Under the pieces are notes generated by a model. It saw only the letters and a program-made list of their open reading frames with translations, made no database searches and was not told where the DNA came from. Positions 9,401-17,573 of a stretch of DNA of 38,519 nt are shown one piece after another (the stretch's first letter is position 1; every line of letters begins with the position of its first letter). Source of the DNA: Chrysochromulina parva (Eukaryota; Haptophyta; Prymnesiales; Chrysochromulinaceae). The stretch lies in contig PJAB01000136.1 in assembly GCA_002887195.1 (NCBI GenBank), forward strand, positions 1 through 38,519, read 5' to 3'. Both the position numbers and the translations under genes were made by a program.

Positions 9401-10352
9401 TTGCCAGCGCTTCCAGCTTCGGCATCGCCGCGAGCTTCTGGCGTCGAAGCTCCTCGTCCGTCTCGACGAGCGTCAGCTTTGCGCTGACCATGCCTCTGGC
9501 CTTCACTGATGTGGCGTTAAGGAATCTGTCCCGTGTCAGCACGCTCACGCAAATGATCTCGCCTGAGCGCACCATCAGGAGTTCAGCCTCTCTGTCTCTG
9601 GCAGCGAGGCTGGAAGCAGGCGCAGGCGCAAGCGCAGGCGCAGACGCAGCCACAGGCGCAGGTTCCATCTCGACAACCGTGCTGGCAACCATGGCGTCAA
9701 CACGAGCTTGCGCCTCCTGCTTGGGCGCACGTAATCGCACCTTGCACTGATTGAGAGCTGCTACAGACGGAAGCACAGTAAACACGAAAGGTGGGTGCTC
9801 GATGGGCGGGCACTCCAGCACGACGTCGCCAGTAGTGGAGTAATTGCGCTCCGTGGCCAGTATTTTCGTGCGCGTCGCCACCATAGTAATATGCACACCG
9901 AATTTGCCTGACTTCTCCAAGGCGCCGATTTCAACCTCATGCATGCTCATGCGCTCTCCCGTAATAGGAGGGACGACCAACTTCGTGGCACGCACGATCT
10001 GCAAGTTGGCACTGCTCGAGCTGCTGCTCCCAGCGAGCAAGTCACTGTAAAGTGCTCGCGTGTCACTCTTGCCTTCGGCGGCAGAACTTAACTCGCCATC
10101 CACGATTGCATCGGAAAGGCGAAACATTTTCACGTGTACCTCCCTCCGGAGCTCGGTGGGTGAAGCCTGAGGAGCGTTTGCATCCAGACGTATGGTAATG
10201 GCAGGAGCCACTTCGCCGGCCTCCATTATCTTCTTTCCGCCACGCATCGTCGCTGAAATGCGACCTTCCCAGCGTGGTTTCGGCCCACGGCTCGACCGTG
10301 GTGGGCCCTCGGCCACGGCGTCAGGGGGCTGCCATCGTCCGCCTTGGGCCAT
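6489..10352 (-). CDS. Multi-repeat filamin/ABP280-type protein
   Basis: 1287 aa from ATG 10352. At least six filamin-like Ig repeats are recognisable by their recurring pattern: a strand ending 'RDxFxN', a 'DGxYxVxYxxxxxGxYxLxI' core and a terminal 'xxSPYPVxV'. Approximate positions are 250-400, 410-585, 590-798, 800-945, 945-1065 and 1070-1178. Clear signatures are NDRFGNRC, DGVYTVYYRGKAGSYMLHI, ESPYPVYV, LRDKFGNVC, DGSYEVHF and RGSPFHIFI. Repeat 3 carries a charged disordered insert (about 650-760). The N-terminus (1-110) and the Ser/Arg/Pro tail (1180-1287) look disordered. No actin-binding CH domains and no TM segment are seen, so it is not a classical filamin. Algal repeat-only filamin proteins occur in cilia and scaffolds; the role here is inferred as structural or scaffolding. 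It runs in the same direction as the next three upstream genes. Confidence 0.85.
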   Translation of the reverse strand: MAQGGRWQPPDAVAEGPPRSSRGPKPRWEGRISATMRGGKKIMEAGEVAPAITIRLDANAPQASPTELRREVHVKMFRLSDAIVDGELSSAAEGKSDTRALYSDLLAGSSSSSSANLQIVRATKLVVPPITGERMSMHEVEIGALEKSGKFGVHITMVATRTKILATERNYSTTGDVVLECPPIEHPPFVFTVLPSVAALNQCKVRLRAPKQEAQARVDAMVASTVVEMEPAPVAASAPALAPAPASSLAARDREAELLMVRSGEIICVSVLTRDRFLNATSVKARGMVSAKLTLVETDEELRRQKLAAMPKLEALANGFPPATDPESPAPSKVAASDTWTDMENCHYKGRGVHEAEFLREKAGRYVAAAYLCGDLIPSGVIRSRREGENVEMGLDPLSVIVRHSTVDSHSCRVLEEPQQHVDARMVTSAIERDRLANDHKRRLMAASDIAIAMGSKAPFHDRPACTPERTIGRFRLTANDRFGNRCNREINTWTVRLRAREGWTSPDADKPKTDLPEGLPDGLPDGLPDGEAWVEPREPEAEANDGVYTVYYRGKAGSYMLHIEGEDGEPVAKTPYPVLIIPPAGGPATARVHGKGTRAAIAGDWASFLLRPSEFMGCEPGPCDISKSLFGHLRVAILRRGEEPPAPWTRGFRGGHDNTKQTAKSTEDTEQSMRQSDATPGHAMPKGSTMAQNKTPLQKSFARKVPERPTGPLMPPDAIIQKYYGDGKRPRAHKSEEAPLTAGDGEKDPFKDEEPPPPVEPGAHLVRFCIKQGGEYDVYIRYGKTELEESPYPVYVSGALISPRHTEIVGLAEQLGEVTAGEEVSGQLLLRDRCLNPISPSPEALQTHTRLTVEPIIPTLCPGGMDESGTPVTIDLHTKAHEMPIIGVELCKTQEEIDMLVPRLGATFSFSLRVAGWYRVTAWVKGEQVGLPHGTYPLLVHPLSPDPENSTYAHMLDLSKPLPAGERIIIVATLRDKFGNVCTNGSHEVRASVRTPGECVHSARAVPFHPKDVPTRGLVVYDRRDGSYEVHFTPMATEKQTLEISMTDGANLVLIGGAPIQYDVAHGIPSPSHCVARGDGTRGGYSMAPASFFVDARDEAGNITAKHHLPLTVTVSPAVHEQKIDIENCGNGRHKVTYMLPMSGKYFLSVMVGLGGSLKPVDRRHVRGSPFHIFIHTSYTERVQGRESPRRTATERALAAAPSPSPSALDSQRGIASPRRQQSARGPGRSPESCRPLSARGTAANKSSKNANVFASQAGASPRPRSASTPRGVGAGSASTTTDSAH
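8760..8805 (-). repeat. 12-bp coding tandem repeat (LPDG)n
   Basis: About three to four copies of a 12-bp unit encode LPEGLPDGLPDGLPDG in a loop of filamin repeat 2. The near-identical codons indicate recent slippage. Confidence 0.85.
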
Positions 10353-10556
10353 GTCGGCGCTGCGGGAGGGCGTCAGCGTCGAGAGTCAGACCGCCGCGCC
10401 CACAGCGCACCCCAGGCCGAGCCAATTGGGTTCCTATGCGTGCTGTGCGCGCATGCGGTCGTTACAGGGTGACTCTTGAAAAAACAACGGTAACTCTTAC
10501 GGGTACCCCAACTCTCCCTACGACGTACACTGCGGCGCGTCTTTACCGGAGTTCAA

Positions 10557-10577
10557 GTTCAAGTTCTGAACTTGAAC
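10557..10577. repeat. Perfect inverted repeat, 10-bp arms, 1-bp loop
   Basis: GTTCAAGTTC, one T, then GAACTTGAAC. The left arm is preceded by an extra GTTCAA, so the motif is partly triplicated. It lies about 205 bp upstream of the filamin ATG, so it is more likely a dimeric-factor binding site than a terminator. Confidence 0.8.
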
Positions 10578-10618
10578 AGGGAAACATGGGACAGACACAC
10601 GAATCTATTCATTTCCAA

Positions 10619-10656
10619 TACTTCTAGGTACTTCTAGCGTTCTAGGTACTTCTAGG
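10619..10656 (+). repeat. Short tandem/dispersed TACTTCTAG repeats
   Basis: TACTTCTAGG at 10619 and 10647, TACTTCTAG at 10629, and a related GTTCTAGG between them. Confidence 0.8.
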
Positions 10657-10881
10657 AAGCGGAGATACACAAACAACCGAACCGACTCATGCACATACCG
10701 GCACTAAATACGCACGCGCACGACTAGCGCACGACCGGGCAGCCCGGACCGGAGCCCAGTACGGGGTCGAAGTACGGGGTTATCAGAACCCTGGATGCGA
10801 AGACGCAGGGAAGAGCCCAGCGATGGCTTGGCTGTTGCCGTGTTGGTATGTGTGTGTGTGTCGTGGCTGGCTATAGGCTGG

Positions 10882-13113
10882 CTAGACACGCTCGGGCGAA
10901 TCCGACGTCAAGTCGGAAGCAGAGACCGTGGTCACGCTCGGGTAGGTCGCGTCCTTGCCCTTCGCCCGGTACGACAGGCGAACACCCCTCGGGCTAAAGC
11001 TCGCCGTGAAGTGGATTGTGCCCTTGGGGGAGAGTGCCTGCTTAAACTCGTGGCTCTTCTTCCCGTCGAGTACGCTGAGGGAGACGACGCACTCACCGAT
11101 CTTGTCGTCCGTTGAGTCGAACATGCCGGCATCCTTGTCCATGACGGTCACCGAGAGATTCTCACTGCATACGAGCGCCGCGCTCGTGCGTTCGCTGATC
11201 ACGATCGACTCTTCCCATTTGGGCGTGACTGTCTTCTCCTTGACACTCGAACGGACTTCCACGTCCAAAAATTGGAAGATGACGTACGGATCACTCTTGC
11301 CGTTCAGGTCCTTGGCCTTCAGTCCGCTCGCCGAGTGGAGCTTGACTGAAAGCTGACCGAGCGGGGCAGCCTTCTTCTCCATACTCGCCTGCCTCTTCAT
11401 CTTCTTCTTCTCTTTGGCGTGTTCCTTGATCAACGCGTCCATCTCAGACTGCTGGAACTTGTGAATGATCGTGTTGAAGGTGACAATGAAGATGAGGCAT
11501 ATGAGCATCGGAAGGAAGACGTTCAACCCTATGCGCACCAGGCCCAGGTTGTGGTTCACCTTGGGGCACACGACGTCGGAGAGCGCCGTGGCCTCCTCGC
11601 AGTCCGGATAGAGGACGGTGAGCGCCTCGACGTCATCCGGAGTGAGGCATGGCTTCGGGTTGTTCTGGGTGAACGCCTCCATGAGCGAGTTGCGAACGGG
11701 GTAGCCGAGCTGACCGATATCCACGCCGTCGATACCCGAAGCCGCACCAGGGGGGATGCCGGCCATCACGCCCCCCCAGATGCTGCTGAGCGAGCATACG
11801 CCGCCCCTCGAGAGACGCCCACCGCTCGAGAGGAATGCTTGGTACGAGTTCTCCCCGTTGGGCGCGGTGTTGTAGTCGGCCATCGGCTGGTAGTAGTTCT
11901 GGGGTAGGTAGTCCGGATGCCCGAGGCCAAAGAAATGGCCCGTCTCGTGCAGAATGGCGGCCTCGAAGTCGGCGCAGTCCCAGCACGGGAGCAGCACGAT
12001 GTACGTGATGAGCGGCGGCGAGATGACGAACGTGCACGCGATCGCCAAGACCAGCGGGTTGAGCTCTGCCAAGTCCTCCATCGCCGCAAAAAGGCGCTCC
12101 TTGATCGTGATGTTGCCGTCACCGTTGCGGTCGAGGGCGTGGATGCGCGGGTTGTCGGGGCCTGGCGACGGCTGCCAGATGCCGACGAAGCGCGAGATGA
12201 CACTCAGGATTGAGAAGATAACGAACGCGCCCCCCGCGGCGAATAATAGCCAGGTGATGGCAATCACGAGGGCGCGCGCGTCCGATGGGCGGCCGAAGCT
12301 GTGCTTCCAGCGGTGGATGTGCGAGCAGAAGTACGAGTCGAGGTACCAGCACAGGTCCTTGCCGCCGAGCAGGCCGCTCGTCGCGATGCTCATCGTCCCC
12401 GCATGCACCGAGATGAATGTGCGTCCAAAGTAGTTCGGCGAGCCGTTCGCGTTGAGGGTGAAGGGCCGCTCGCCGTTGGTGTAGTAGAAATTGGTTGTGG
12501 CGTGTGAGATGCTGAGCGCGGTCGCCACGGCAATGTCGCCGCCCTGGGCGTTCTCGTTCGGCTTAATCGCTGTCACCCAAATCTCAGCGAGGGGACAACC
12601 ACCGTGGGACGGTAGGTCGGGCGCCTGGTGGAGACGAGCGGGGTACGGCACCTGCGGGTAGTTTGGGTAAAGCTTGTCGCACTCCTGGGTCACATCGATG
12701 AATTTGATGAAGCGGTTGTTGCCCGCCCAGTTGTTGAATGCCCTGTTCACGGCCGCCCTGTAGCCCGCGCAATCAACAAGATCGAAGCCCCACGGATCCT
12801 CGTTGAAGAGCGGGTCGAGCGCAGCGCACAAGGTCGGGTCCCAAGCCCATGTGATGCCACCGCCAAGGCCCATCATCGTTTCTCTCACGTTGGACGTATT
12901 CGGAGTTCCCGCAGCACCCGTGCGCCCTTGGGGATTGTAGCTCCATAGGTGTCCAAGCTGGCCAAATTGCCAGTGCCTCACATGGCTGCCATACGCGCCG
13001 CCTCTCATCATCGTGACGATGTCCATGATGCCGACACCATAAGTAGCCTGCGACGTCGTCACCCAACCTACCGCAGGTGTGAGCGACGAGAGGAGCAGAA
13101 GGCGCTGCAGCAT
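10882..13113 (-). CDS. Transmembrane matrixin-type (M10) metalloprotease with EF-hand and C2 domain
   Basis: 743 aa from ATG 13113, chosen because it begins a clean signal peptide (MLQRLLLLSSLTPAVGW). An ATG at 13206 would add 31 aa; the longest frame starts at TTG. The matrixin N-lobe (about 90-260) has AVNRAFNNWAG and IKFIDVT. After a 33-residue membrane span (about 281-309) comes an EF-hand loop DRNGDGNITIKE (328-339), a second span (352-378), then the zinc site HETGHFFGLGHPD (389-401), a Met-turn candidate (GGVMAG), and the matrixin end LTPDDVEALTVLYPDC. A third span (523-550) leads to a basic coiled segment and a C2 domain (586-703; LKAKDLNGKSDPYV with calcium-binding Asp residues). Likely a plasma- or endomembrane protease cleaving surface or wall proteins. 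All three zinc His and the catalytic Glu are present, so it is probably active. Confidence 0.86.
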   Translation of the reverse strand: MLQRLLLLSSLTPAVGWVTTSQATYGVGIMDIVTMMRGGAYGSHVRHWQFGQLGHLWSYNPQGRTGAAGTPNTSNVRETMMGLGGGITWAWDPTLCAALDPLFNEDPWGFDLVDCAGYRAAVNRAFNNWAGNNRFIKFIDVTQECDKLYPNYPQVPYPARLHQAPDLPSHGGCPLAEIWVTAIKPNENAQGGDIAVATALSISHATTNFYYTNGERPFTLNANGSPNYFGRTFISVHAGTMSIATSGLLGGKDLCWYLDSYFCSHIHRWKHSFGRPSDARALVIAITWLLFAAGGAFVIFSILSVISRFVGIWQPSPGPDNPRIHALDRNGDGNITIKERLFAAMEDLAELNPLVLAIACTFVISPPLITYIVLLPCWDCADFEAAILHETGHFFGLGHPDYLPQNYYQPMADYNTAPNGENSYQAFLSSGGRLSRGGVCSLSSIWGGVMAGIPPGAASGIDGVDIGQLGYPVRNSLMEAFTQNNPKPCLTPDDVEALTVLYPDCEEATALSDVVCPKVNHNLGLVRIGLNVFLPMLICLIFIVTFNTIIHKFQQSEMDALIKEHAKEKKKMKRQASMEKKAAPLGQLSVKLHSASGLKAKDLNGKSDPYVIFQFLDVEVRSSVKEKTVTPKWEESIVISERTSAALVCSENLSVTVMDKDAGMFDSTDDKIGECVVSLSVLDGKKSHEFKQALSPKGTIHFTASFSPRGVRLSYRAKGKDATYPSVTTVSASDLTSDSPERV

Positions 13114-13663
13114 TGCGAGGGCCAGAACGTCCAAATAAAGATGAAACGGCCAAAAATAATCAACTCTGATCGTTCTCAGTCTGATCAAGTTGGTAGTTGC
13201 AGGCATTGCATGCAGCGCATGTTGAGGGCAGCGCAACCCATCTTCTTCGAGAAGGGAGCCTCGTGCCGCTGCCGGCTGGTGCAATGTATACCGTACGAGT
13301 GAACATATCGACTCAGACGTCAGAGCCGGCCCCTGGCCGTCTCTGGGGGGGCTGCGGTATTCATAACCATCCCTTAAGTGTGAGCACAGCGGAAGACTAT
13401 CGACTACCTACTAGTATCTCAAATTGTTTATTATCATGTCGGAATATGAAGGGATCGAATGCGGGCTTCACCCGACCGTCATCGTGCGGTGCCCGTGGAC
13501 AGTGTCCCCACACCTACGTACCTCGTACGCGCAGCTGACGACTGGTCTCCTAACATAATAACTCTGTAGCATGGACACGATGATGGGCCAGCGCGGCTGC
13601 CATGGCGGCTGCTCGTCGCTCGAATGGCCGACCGCGTCCCAGGGTGCCGTGCTCGGCAATCGC
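13114..13663. other. Intergenic region between protease and BTB genes
   Basis: 550 bp holding the protease 5' region and the 3' end of the BTB/ankyrin/FYVE gene. There is an AT-richer patch at 13410-13440 with AATAAA on the minus strand. Otherwise no gene is seen. Confidence 0.5.
13427..13432 (-). terminator. Candidate polyadenylation signal AATAAA (minus strand)
   Basis: TTTATT on the plus strand reads AATAAA for the minus-strand BTB gene, 232 bp after its stop, inside a locally AT-rich stretch. Confidence 0.4.
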
Positions 13664-16600
13664 TCACCTGGTCTTCCGCTCGCTGCCACGGCGAAAGAGC
13701 GCACCTCCAACCTCGCCGCCTGCGCTGGTGGTGTGCCCTCGTCCCGCGCCGTTCTCGCCTGAGTACTCGTCACCTGACCCCTCGTTTGAGAGCGCAAAGG
13801 GGCGGCGCCCATCGCCCGCGTCGCGCGCGAGCGAAGTCTTCCACGCCTGCGCCGCTTGATCTGCCCACGGGTTCGTCGACAGCGTCGGTCCGCCCGGCTC
13901 GGTGCTTGTGGACGAGAGCTCGTTGACGAGACGCACGGTTCGTGGCGCGTCGTTGTCTGGCACCACCGGCAGCGTCGGCGCGTCCGTGGCAAGCACGATC
14001 GGGTGGCAGGTGCTACAGAGGCGCACAGGCTCCTTGATCGCGAACTTGGCGATGGGCGCTCGACGGGCGGAGCACGTTCCACATACGGTGGTTCCGCAGT
14101 GGCGGCAGTGGTGTCGCCGCCGAGTCGCAGTGAATGGCTCACGGCAGAGCATGCAGAGTGCGGAGACGTGGTCGGGCACCCAGAGGGGCGGATGCGAGAT
14201 CGCCTCGAGGAGCTGCACTCGCTGCGCCGCCCCCTGCCAACTCGCGAGGTCGAGGGGCGTCTGGCCGGCCGCGTTGACGATGTTGAGCGACGCGCCTGCG
14301 CGCACGAGCTCGCACGCGAGCGGCACGTTGCCGCAGAGCACTGCCTTGTGCAACGGCGTCTCCAGGCGTGAATCTCGCAGCCCGAGCTTCGCGCCCGCAC
14401 CAAGCAGCGCCTGTACGGCGGCGGTGCTCTCAAAAGCCGAGCTCACAGCCAACAGGTGGAGGGGCGCCTCGCGACGCACGTTGAGCGCGTTCACGTCGGC
14501 GCGCGCGCGCAGCAGCGCGTTGATGAGCGGCAGCCGCACGCTGGCCGCGCACGCCACGTGCAGCGGCGAATTGCCCTTGTGCGAGGCTGAATTGACTGAG
14601 GCGCCCGCGTCCAGCAGCAGCTCGCACAGCTGCAGTGTGGCCGCCGCTGCCGCTCGCAGGGCGGTCGGGTCGTGGTCGCCGGCTCCTAGCCTGTCGCGCG
14701 AGGGCAGCGGCAGCGCGCCGGTGGCCGCGAGCGCGTGTAGCAGGGTTGAGCCGTCCGTCGGATCTGGATCGATGACGTCGAGGTCGGTGCTCCAACGGTT
14801 GAGCAGCAGCATCGCGAGCTGCACGCGCATCGACGGCGGCACACTTGCGGCCGCACACAGGGTTCGCAGCAGCCCCTCGCCCTTTGTCGAGAAGCTTGCA
14901 TTCGGCTTTGAGCTGCTGGGCGATGAAGGAGGCACGCCCTTGAGGTTCTGCATCATGGGGATCGGCGCCACTTCGACCCCGGGAGGTAGCGGGACTGTGA
15001 GCGGCTGAGGGCGCACGATCCCGTCGGTGATGGTGCCGGTGCTCTCGTCGCCAGCGGCCTCGCCGGACATCTCGCCCTCCTCTCCCTCCTCCAAAGGGGG
15101 CGGCGTGAGTGCTCGCTCTCCCGCTTGCATGGCAGCGAGCGCCGCAAGTGCCGCCTCACGCCCACTCGAATACTTGACTGGCTCTGGAGGTGGCGAGACG
15201 AGGGGCGCCTCGCCTGCGCGCGCCGCCGCGAGCGCCGCGAGCGCCGCCTCTCTCCCCGACAGGAACTTGCGTGCTGGGCTGCTTTGTGCCGGCGAGGGCG
15301 GGGCGGCCTTTTGCGCCGGCGAGGGAGGGGGAGCCCTCGGGAGTTCGCGGCGGGAGCACAGGGGTCCATGAGCAGAGCCATCGGACAACTTACACCGTGC
15401 GCAACAGTACAGGCCCCACGACGCCTCAAAGAAGCAGCCGTTGGTCGCACACTTTCGTGCGCCGTCTGCTGCGACGGCATGGGGATCATGCGCACTCGGC
15501 GAGGCAGGGGGCTCCTGGGGCGAGTTGAGCGCGCTTGCCATGCTCGAGGACGACGGCCTCTCTGAAGTCGCCGGCGGCGGCCACCCCGGCGATCTCGGAG
15601 GCGATCTCGGAATGCCCTCGTCATCCCATTCGATCTCGCCCGCGATCTCGCCCGATCTCGGAATGCCCTCGTTATCCCATTCGATCTCGCCCGCGATCTC
15701 GCCCGCGTCCGCCGACGGCGCCGCGCCGTCCGCCGCAATGGGTGCGGTCGACGAGGCTGCTGCTGCTGCGGCGGCGGCATCGGCGGCATCGGCGGCATCG
15801 GTGGCATCGGCGGCATCGGCGGCATCGGTGGGGGCGGCCGCGGCCGATCGGGCTGGAGCGGCGGCGGCGGGCACTGGCGAAGGCGGGCGCATGGCGCGTA
15901 GGTAGCGCGCACGGCGCTCGTACTGCTCGAGCAGTTGCACGTACACCTTGTGCTCCGCCTCGTTAGTCAAGTCGGCGATGGCACCTTTGAGCACACGCGA
16001 TGCGCGCTCATACAGCGTCGCCGCCTCCTTCCGACTGGAGTGGTCGGCGTGGATGGCGGCGTTGCCCAGCGCCACGCCACCTGTGAGCCCATCGACCGCG
16101 GTCGCCCCATGATCGAGGAGCAGCTCGACAAGTTCAAACAGGCCGCGGGTGAGCGCAATCAGCAAAGGCGCCTCGCCGCGCGCGTTGACGGCGCTCAGCT
16201 CCGTCCCGAGCCCGACGAGCCGTTGGCAAAAGCTCAGGTCGCCGCTTCGCACGGCAGCATGCACGAGCGTATCCCCCTGCCGGTTGGAGCCTCGCGCGCA
16301 CCCCCCGAGCTCGATGATGGCCTCTAGCAGCGCGCGCGGCGCGCCCGCCCAGCCGGCACGGTCGAGGGGCGTGCAGCCCTCACTATCCGCGTCATTGATG
16401 TCGGCGCCGCGCTCGACGAGCCACGCCAGCACCGCCTCGCAGTGGGACGCGGATCGGATGTGCATCGCGGCTGCGTGGAGCACACTGCTGCCGGGCTCAA
16501 GCCCCGAGGCGCTGAGCACGCCGAGTCCACGCACACTCGGACCAGTCGAGCTCGGCAGCGGGTCGGACTCGGCGCCCAACTCGGCGCCTCGCTCGGCGCC

Positions 16601-17503
16601 CAACTCGGCGCCTCGTCGCAGCAGCATGGAGGCGACGTCCCACCGAGCCACCGACGCCGGGTTGCACCAGAGCGCCGCCTCGAGCACGCTGCACCGGGGC
16701 CCGCCGTCGGCGCCCTCGGCCGCGGCCTCCGCTGGCGCTGACCCGGTCGCTGAGCCCGCGGGCGCGGGCACGTGCAGCTGCAGCGCGCTCGGGCCGGCGC
16801 GCTCAGCCACGGCTTCGATCACAGCCAAGGAGGCACCGGAACAGCGCACGGCCTCGACGAGGGGCCGTGCGTAACGGCACTCGAAGAGCGTGGCGCCAAG
16901 CTGCGCGGGCAGCTCGCTGAAGCTCGCCGTCTGCGTCACCGCCTCGAAGTTCCGCAGGACGTAGCCTTCGATGAGCTTGGCGAGATGAGTCGCCTCCACA
17001 TGGATCGCGTGAAGCAGCCGGCCCGGCGCGATCGAGGGCGAGAGGTCCTCGAGCAGCCGCGCCTCGCAGCGCTGCATGAGTTGTGGCAGTGCGTAGCGCT
17101 CGGCCGCGCGGTGGACGTCGAAGATCTCCGTTTCGCTCAGGGAGGTGCTCATTTCGCCGACGTACGCAAATGTGAGCACCGCCTCGATGGTCGCGGCCGA
17201 CGTGTCGGCCGGAAGCTTGACGACTCGCGGCGGCGCCAGATTGGCTGGCGTGGGTGTCGGCGAGGATGGTGGCGCAGCAGCATCCGATTCTGGCTCCGCG
17301 AGCAGCTCGTCCAGCAGCTTCGGGCACCGGAGGTGCAGTACGAGCGAATGGGCGAAGATTGAGTGGCCCTCTTGCTGACCAAGAAGTGGATCGTGATTAA
17401 TCAATTTGAGGTCGGCGCACGTAGGGGACAGCAAGAGCGATGCCACGCCACGCGCGAACTCAGCGTCGAGGGACTTGCATCCGCAAGCTAGATTTCGGGA
17501 CAT
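13664..17503 (-). CDS. BTB/ankyrin-repeat/FYVE-finger protein
   Basis: 1279 aa from ATG 17503. Domains in order: BTB/POZ (about 20-150: DLKLINHD, FAHSLVLHLRCP, VLTFAYVGEM) with a following BACK-like helical part; a first ankyrin set (about 335-475: SSVLHAAAM, GADINDADSEGCTPLDRAGWAG, GDTLVHAAVRSG); an Ala/Asp-rich and Pro-rich disordered middle; a Cys-rich motif at 681-718 (CATNGC, WGLYCCARC, HGPLC); a second ankyrin set (about 908-1094); and a C-terminal FYVE finger (about 1105-1172) with RRRHHCRHCG, CGTCSARR and CSTCH. FYVE fingers bind PI3P on endosomes and BTB domains dimerise or recruit Cullin-3, so an endosomal adaptor is likely. BTB-ankyrin-FYVE matches the ANKFY1 (Rabankyrin-5) plan, but the inserted Cys-rich motif and repeats do not. 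It ends 81 bp from the downstream GST gene's stop. Confidence 0.88.
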   Translation of the reverse strand: MSRNLACGCKSLDAEFARGVASLLLSPTCADLKLINHDPLLGQQEGHSIFAHSLVLHLRCPKLLDELLAEPESDAAAPPSSPTPTPANLAPPRVVKLPADTSAATIEAVLTFAYVGEMSTSLSETEIFDVHRAAERYALPQLMQRCEARLLEDLSPSIAPGRLLHAIHVEATHLAKLIEGYVLRNFEAVTQTASFSELPAQLGATLFECRYARPLVEAVRCSGASLAVIEAVAERAGPSALQLHVPAPAGSATGSAPAEAAAEGADGGPRCSVLEAALWCNPASVARWDVASMLLRRGAELGAERGAELGAESDPLPSSTGPSVRGLGVLSASGLEPGSSVLHAAAMHIRSASHCEAVLAWLVERGADINDADSEGCTPLDRAGWAGAPRALLEAIIELGGCARGSNRQGDTLVHAAVRSGDLSFCQRLVGLGTELSAVNARGEAPLLIALTRGLFELVELLLDHGATAVDGLTGGVALGNAAIHADHSSRKEAATLYERASRVLKGAIADLTNEAEHKVYVQLLEQYERRARYLRAMRPPSPVPAAAAPARSAAAAPTDAADAADATDAADAADAAAAAAAASSTAPIAADGAAPSADAGEIAGEIEWDNEGIPRSGEIAGEIEWDDEGIPRSPPRSPGWPPPATSERPSSSSMASALNSPQEPPASPSAHDPHAVAADGARKCATNGCFFEASWGLYCCARCKLSDGSAHGPLCSRRELPRAPPPSPAQKAAPPSPAQSSPARKFLSGREAALAALAAARAGEAPLVSPPPEPVKYSSGREAALAALAAMQAGERALTPPPLEEGEEGEMSGEAAGDESTGTITDGIVRPQPLTVPLPPGVEVAPIPMMQNLKGVPPSSPSSSKPNASFSTKGEGLLRTLCAAASVPPSMRVQLAMLLLNRWSTDLDVIDPDPTDGSTLLHALAATGALPLPSRDRLGAGDHDPTALRAAAAATLQLCELLLDAGASVNSASHKGNSPLHVACAASVRLPLINALLRARADVNALNVRREAPLHLLAVSSAFESTAAVQALLGAGAKLGLRDSRLETPLHKAVLCGNVPLACELVRAGASLNIVNAAGQTPLDLASWQGAAQRVQLLEAISHPPLWVPDHVSALCMLCREPFTATRRRHHCRHCGTTVCGTCSARRAPIAKFAIKEPVRLCSTCHPIVLATDAPTLPVVPDNDAPRTVRLVNELSSTSTEPGGPTLSTNPWADQAAQAWKTSLARDAGDGRRPFALSNEGSGDEYSGENGAGRGHTTSAGGEVGGALFRRGSERKTR
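15603..15704 (-). repeat. 51-bp in-frame tandem duplication
   Basis: Two adjacent 51-bp units (15603-15653 and 15654-15704) differ at one base, changing Asp to Asn in the repeated GEIAGEIEWDDEGIPRS peptide. The near-identity implies a recent event. Confidence 0.88.
16560..16620 (-). repeat. Short coding tandem repeat (GAELGAER)n
   Basis: Near-identical 24-bp units encode GAELGAERGAELGAE in the BTB/ankyrin protein, just before the first ankyrin set. Confidence 0.75.
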
Positions 17504-17573
17504 TTCTCGACGACACTACCGTACAAGACATGACAAGAAGTCGGAGTTGCCGCCCCAAAGCGCTCGTTTTTCG

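Larger units (their letters stand above)
10353..10881. other. Intergenic region with hairpin and tandem repeats
   Basis: 529 bp between two minus-strand genes: promoter/5' UTR of the filamin gene and 3' end of the protease gene. It holds a perfect inverted repeat at 10557-10577, three TACTTCTAG repeats at 10619-10656, and a GT-rich stretch near 10845-10862. No gene is seen. Confidence 0.6.

Noticed and set aside
8151..9509. Long plus-strand open frame (452 codons) antisense to the filamin gene
   Set aside because: It lies wholly opposite a well-supported filamin-repeat CDS, has no domain and its composition is typical of the GC-rich antisense shadow.
13902..15008. Plus-strand open frame (368 codons) opposite the BTB/ankyrin/FYVE gene
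   Set aside because: Ser/Arg-rich antisense of ankyrin repeats; no independent support.
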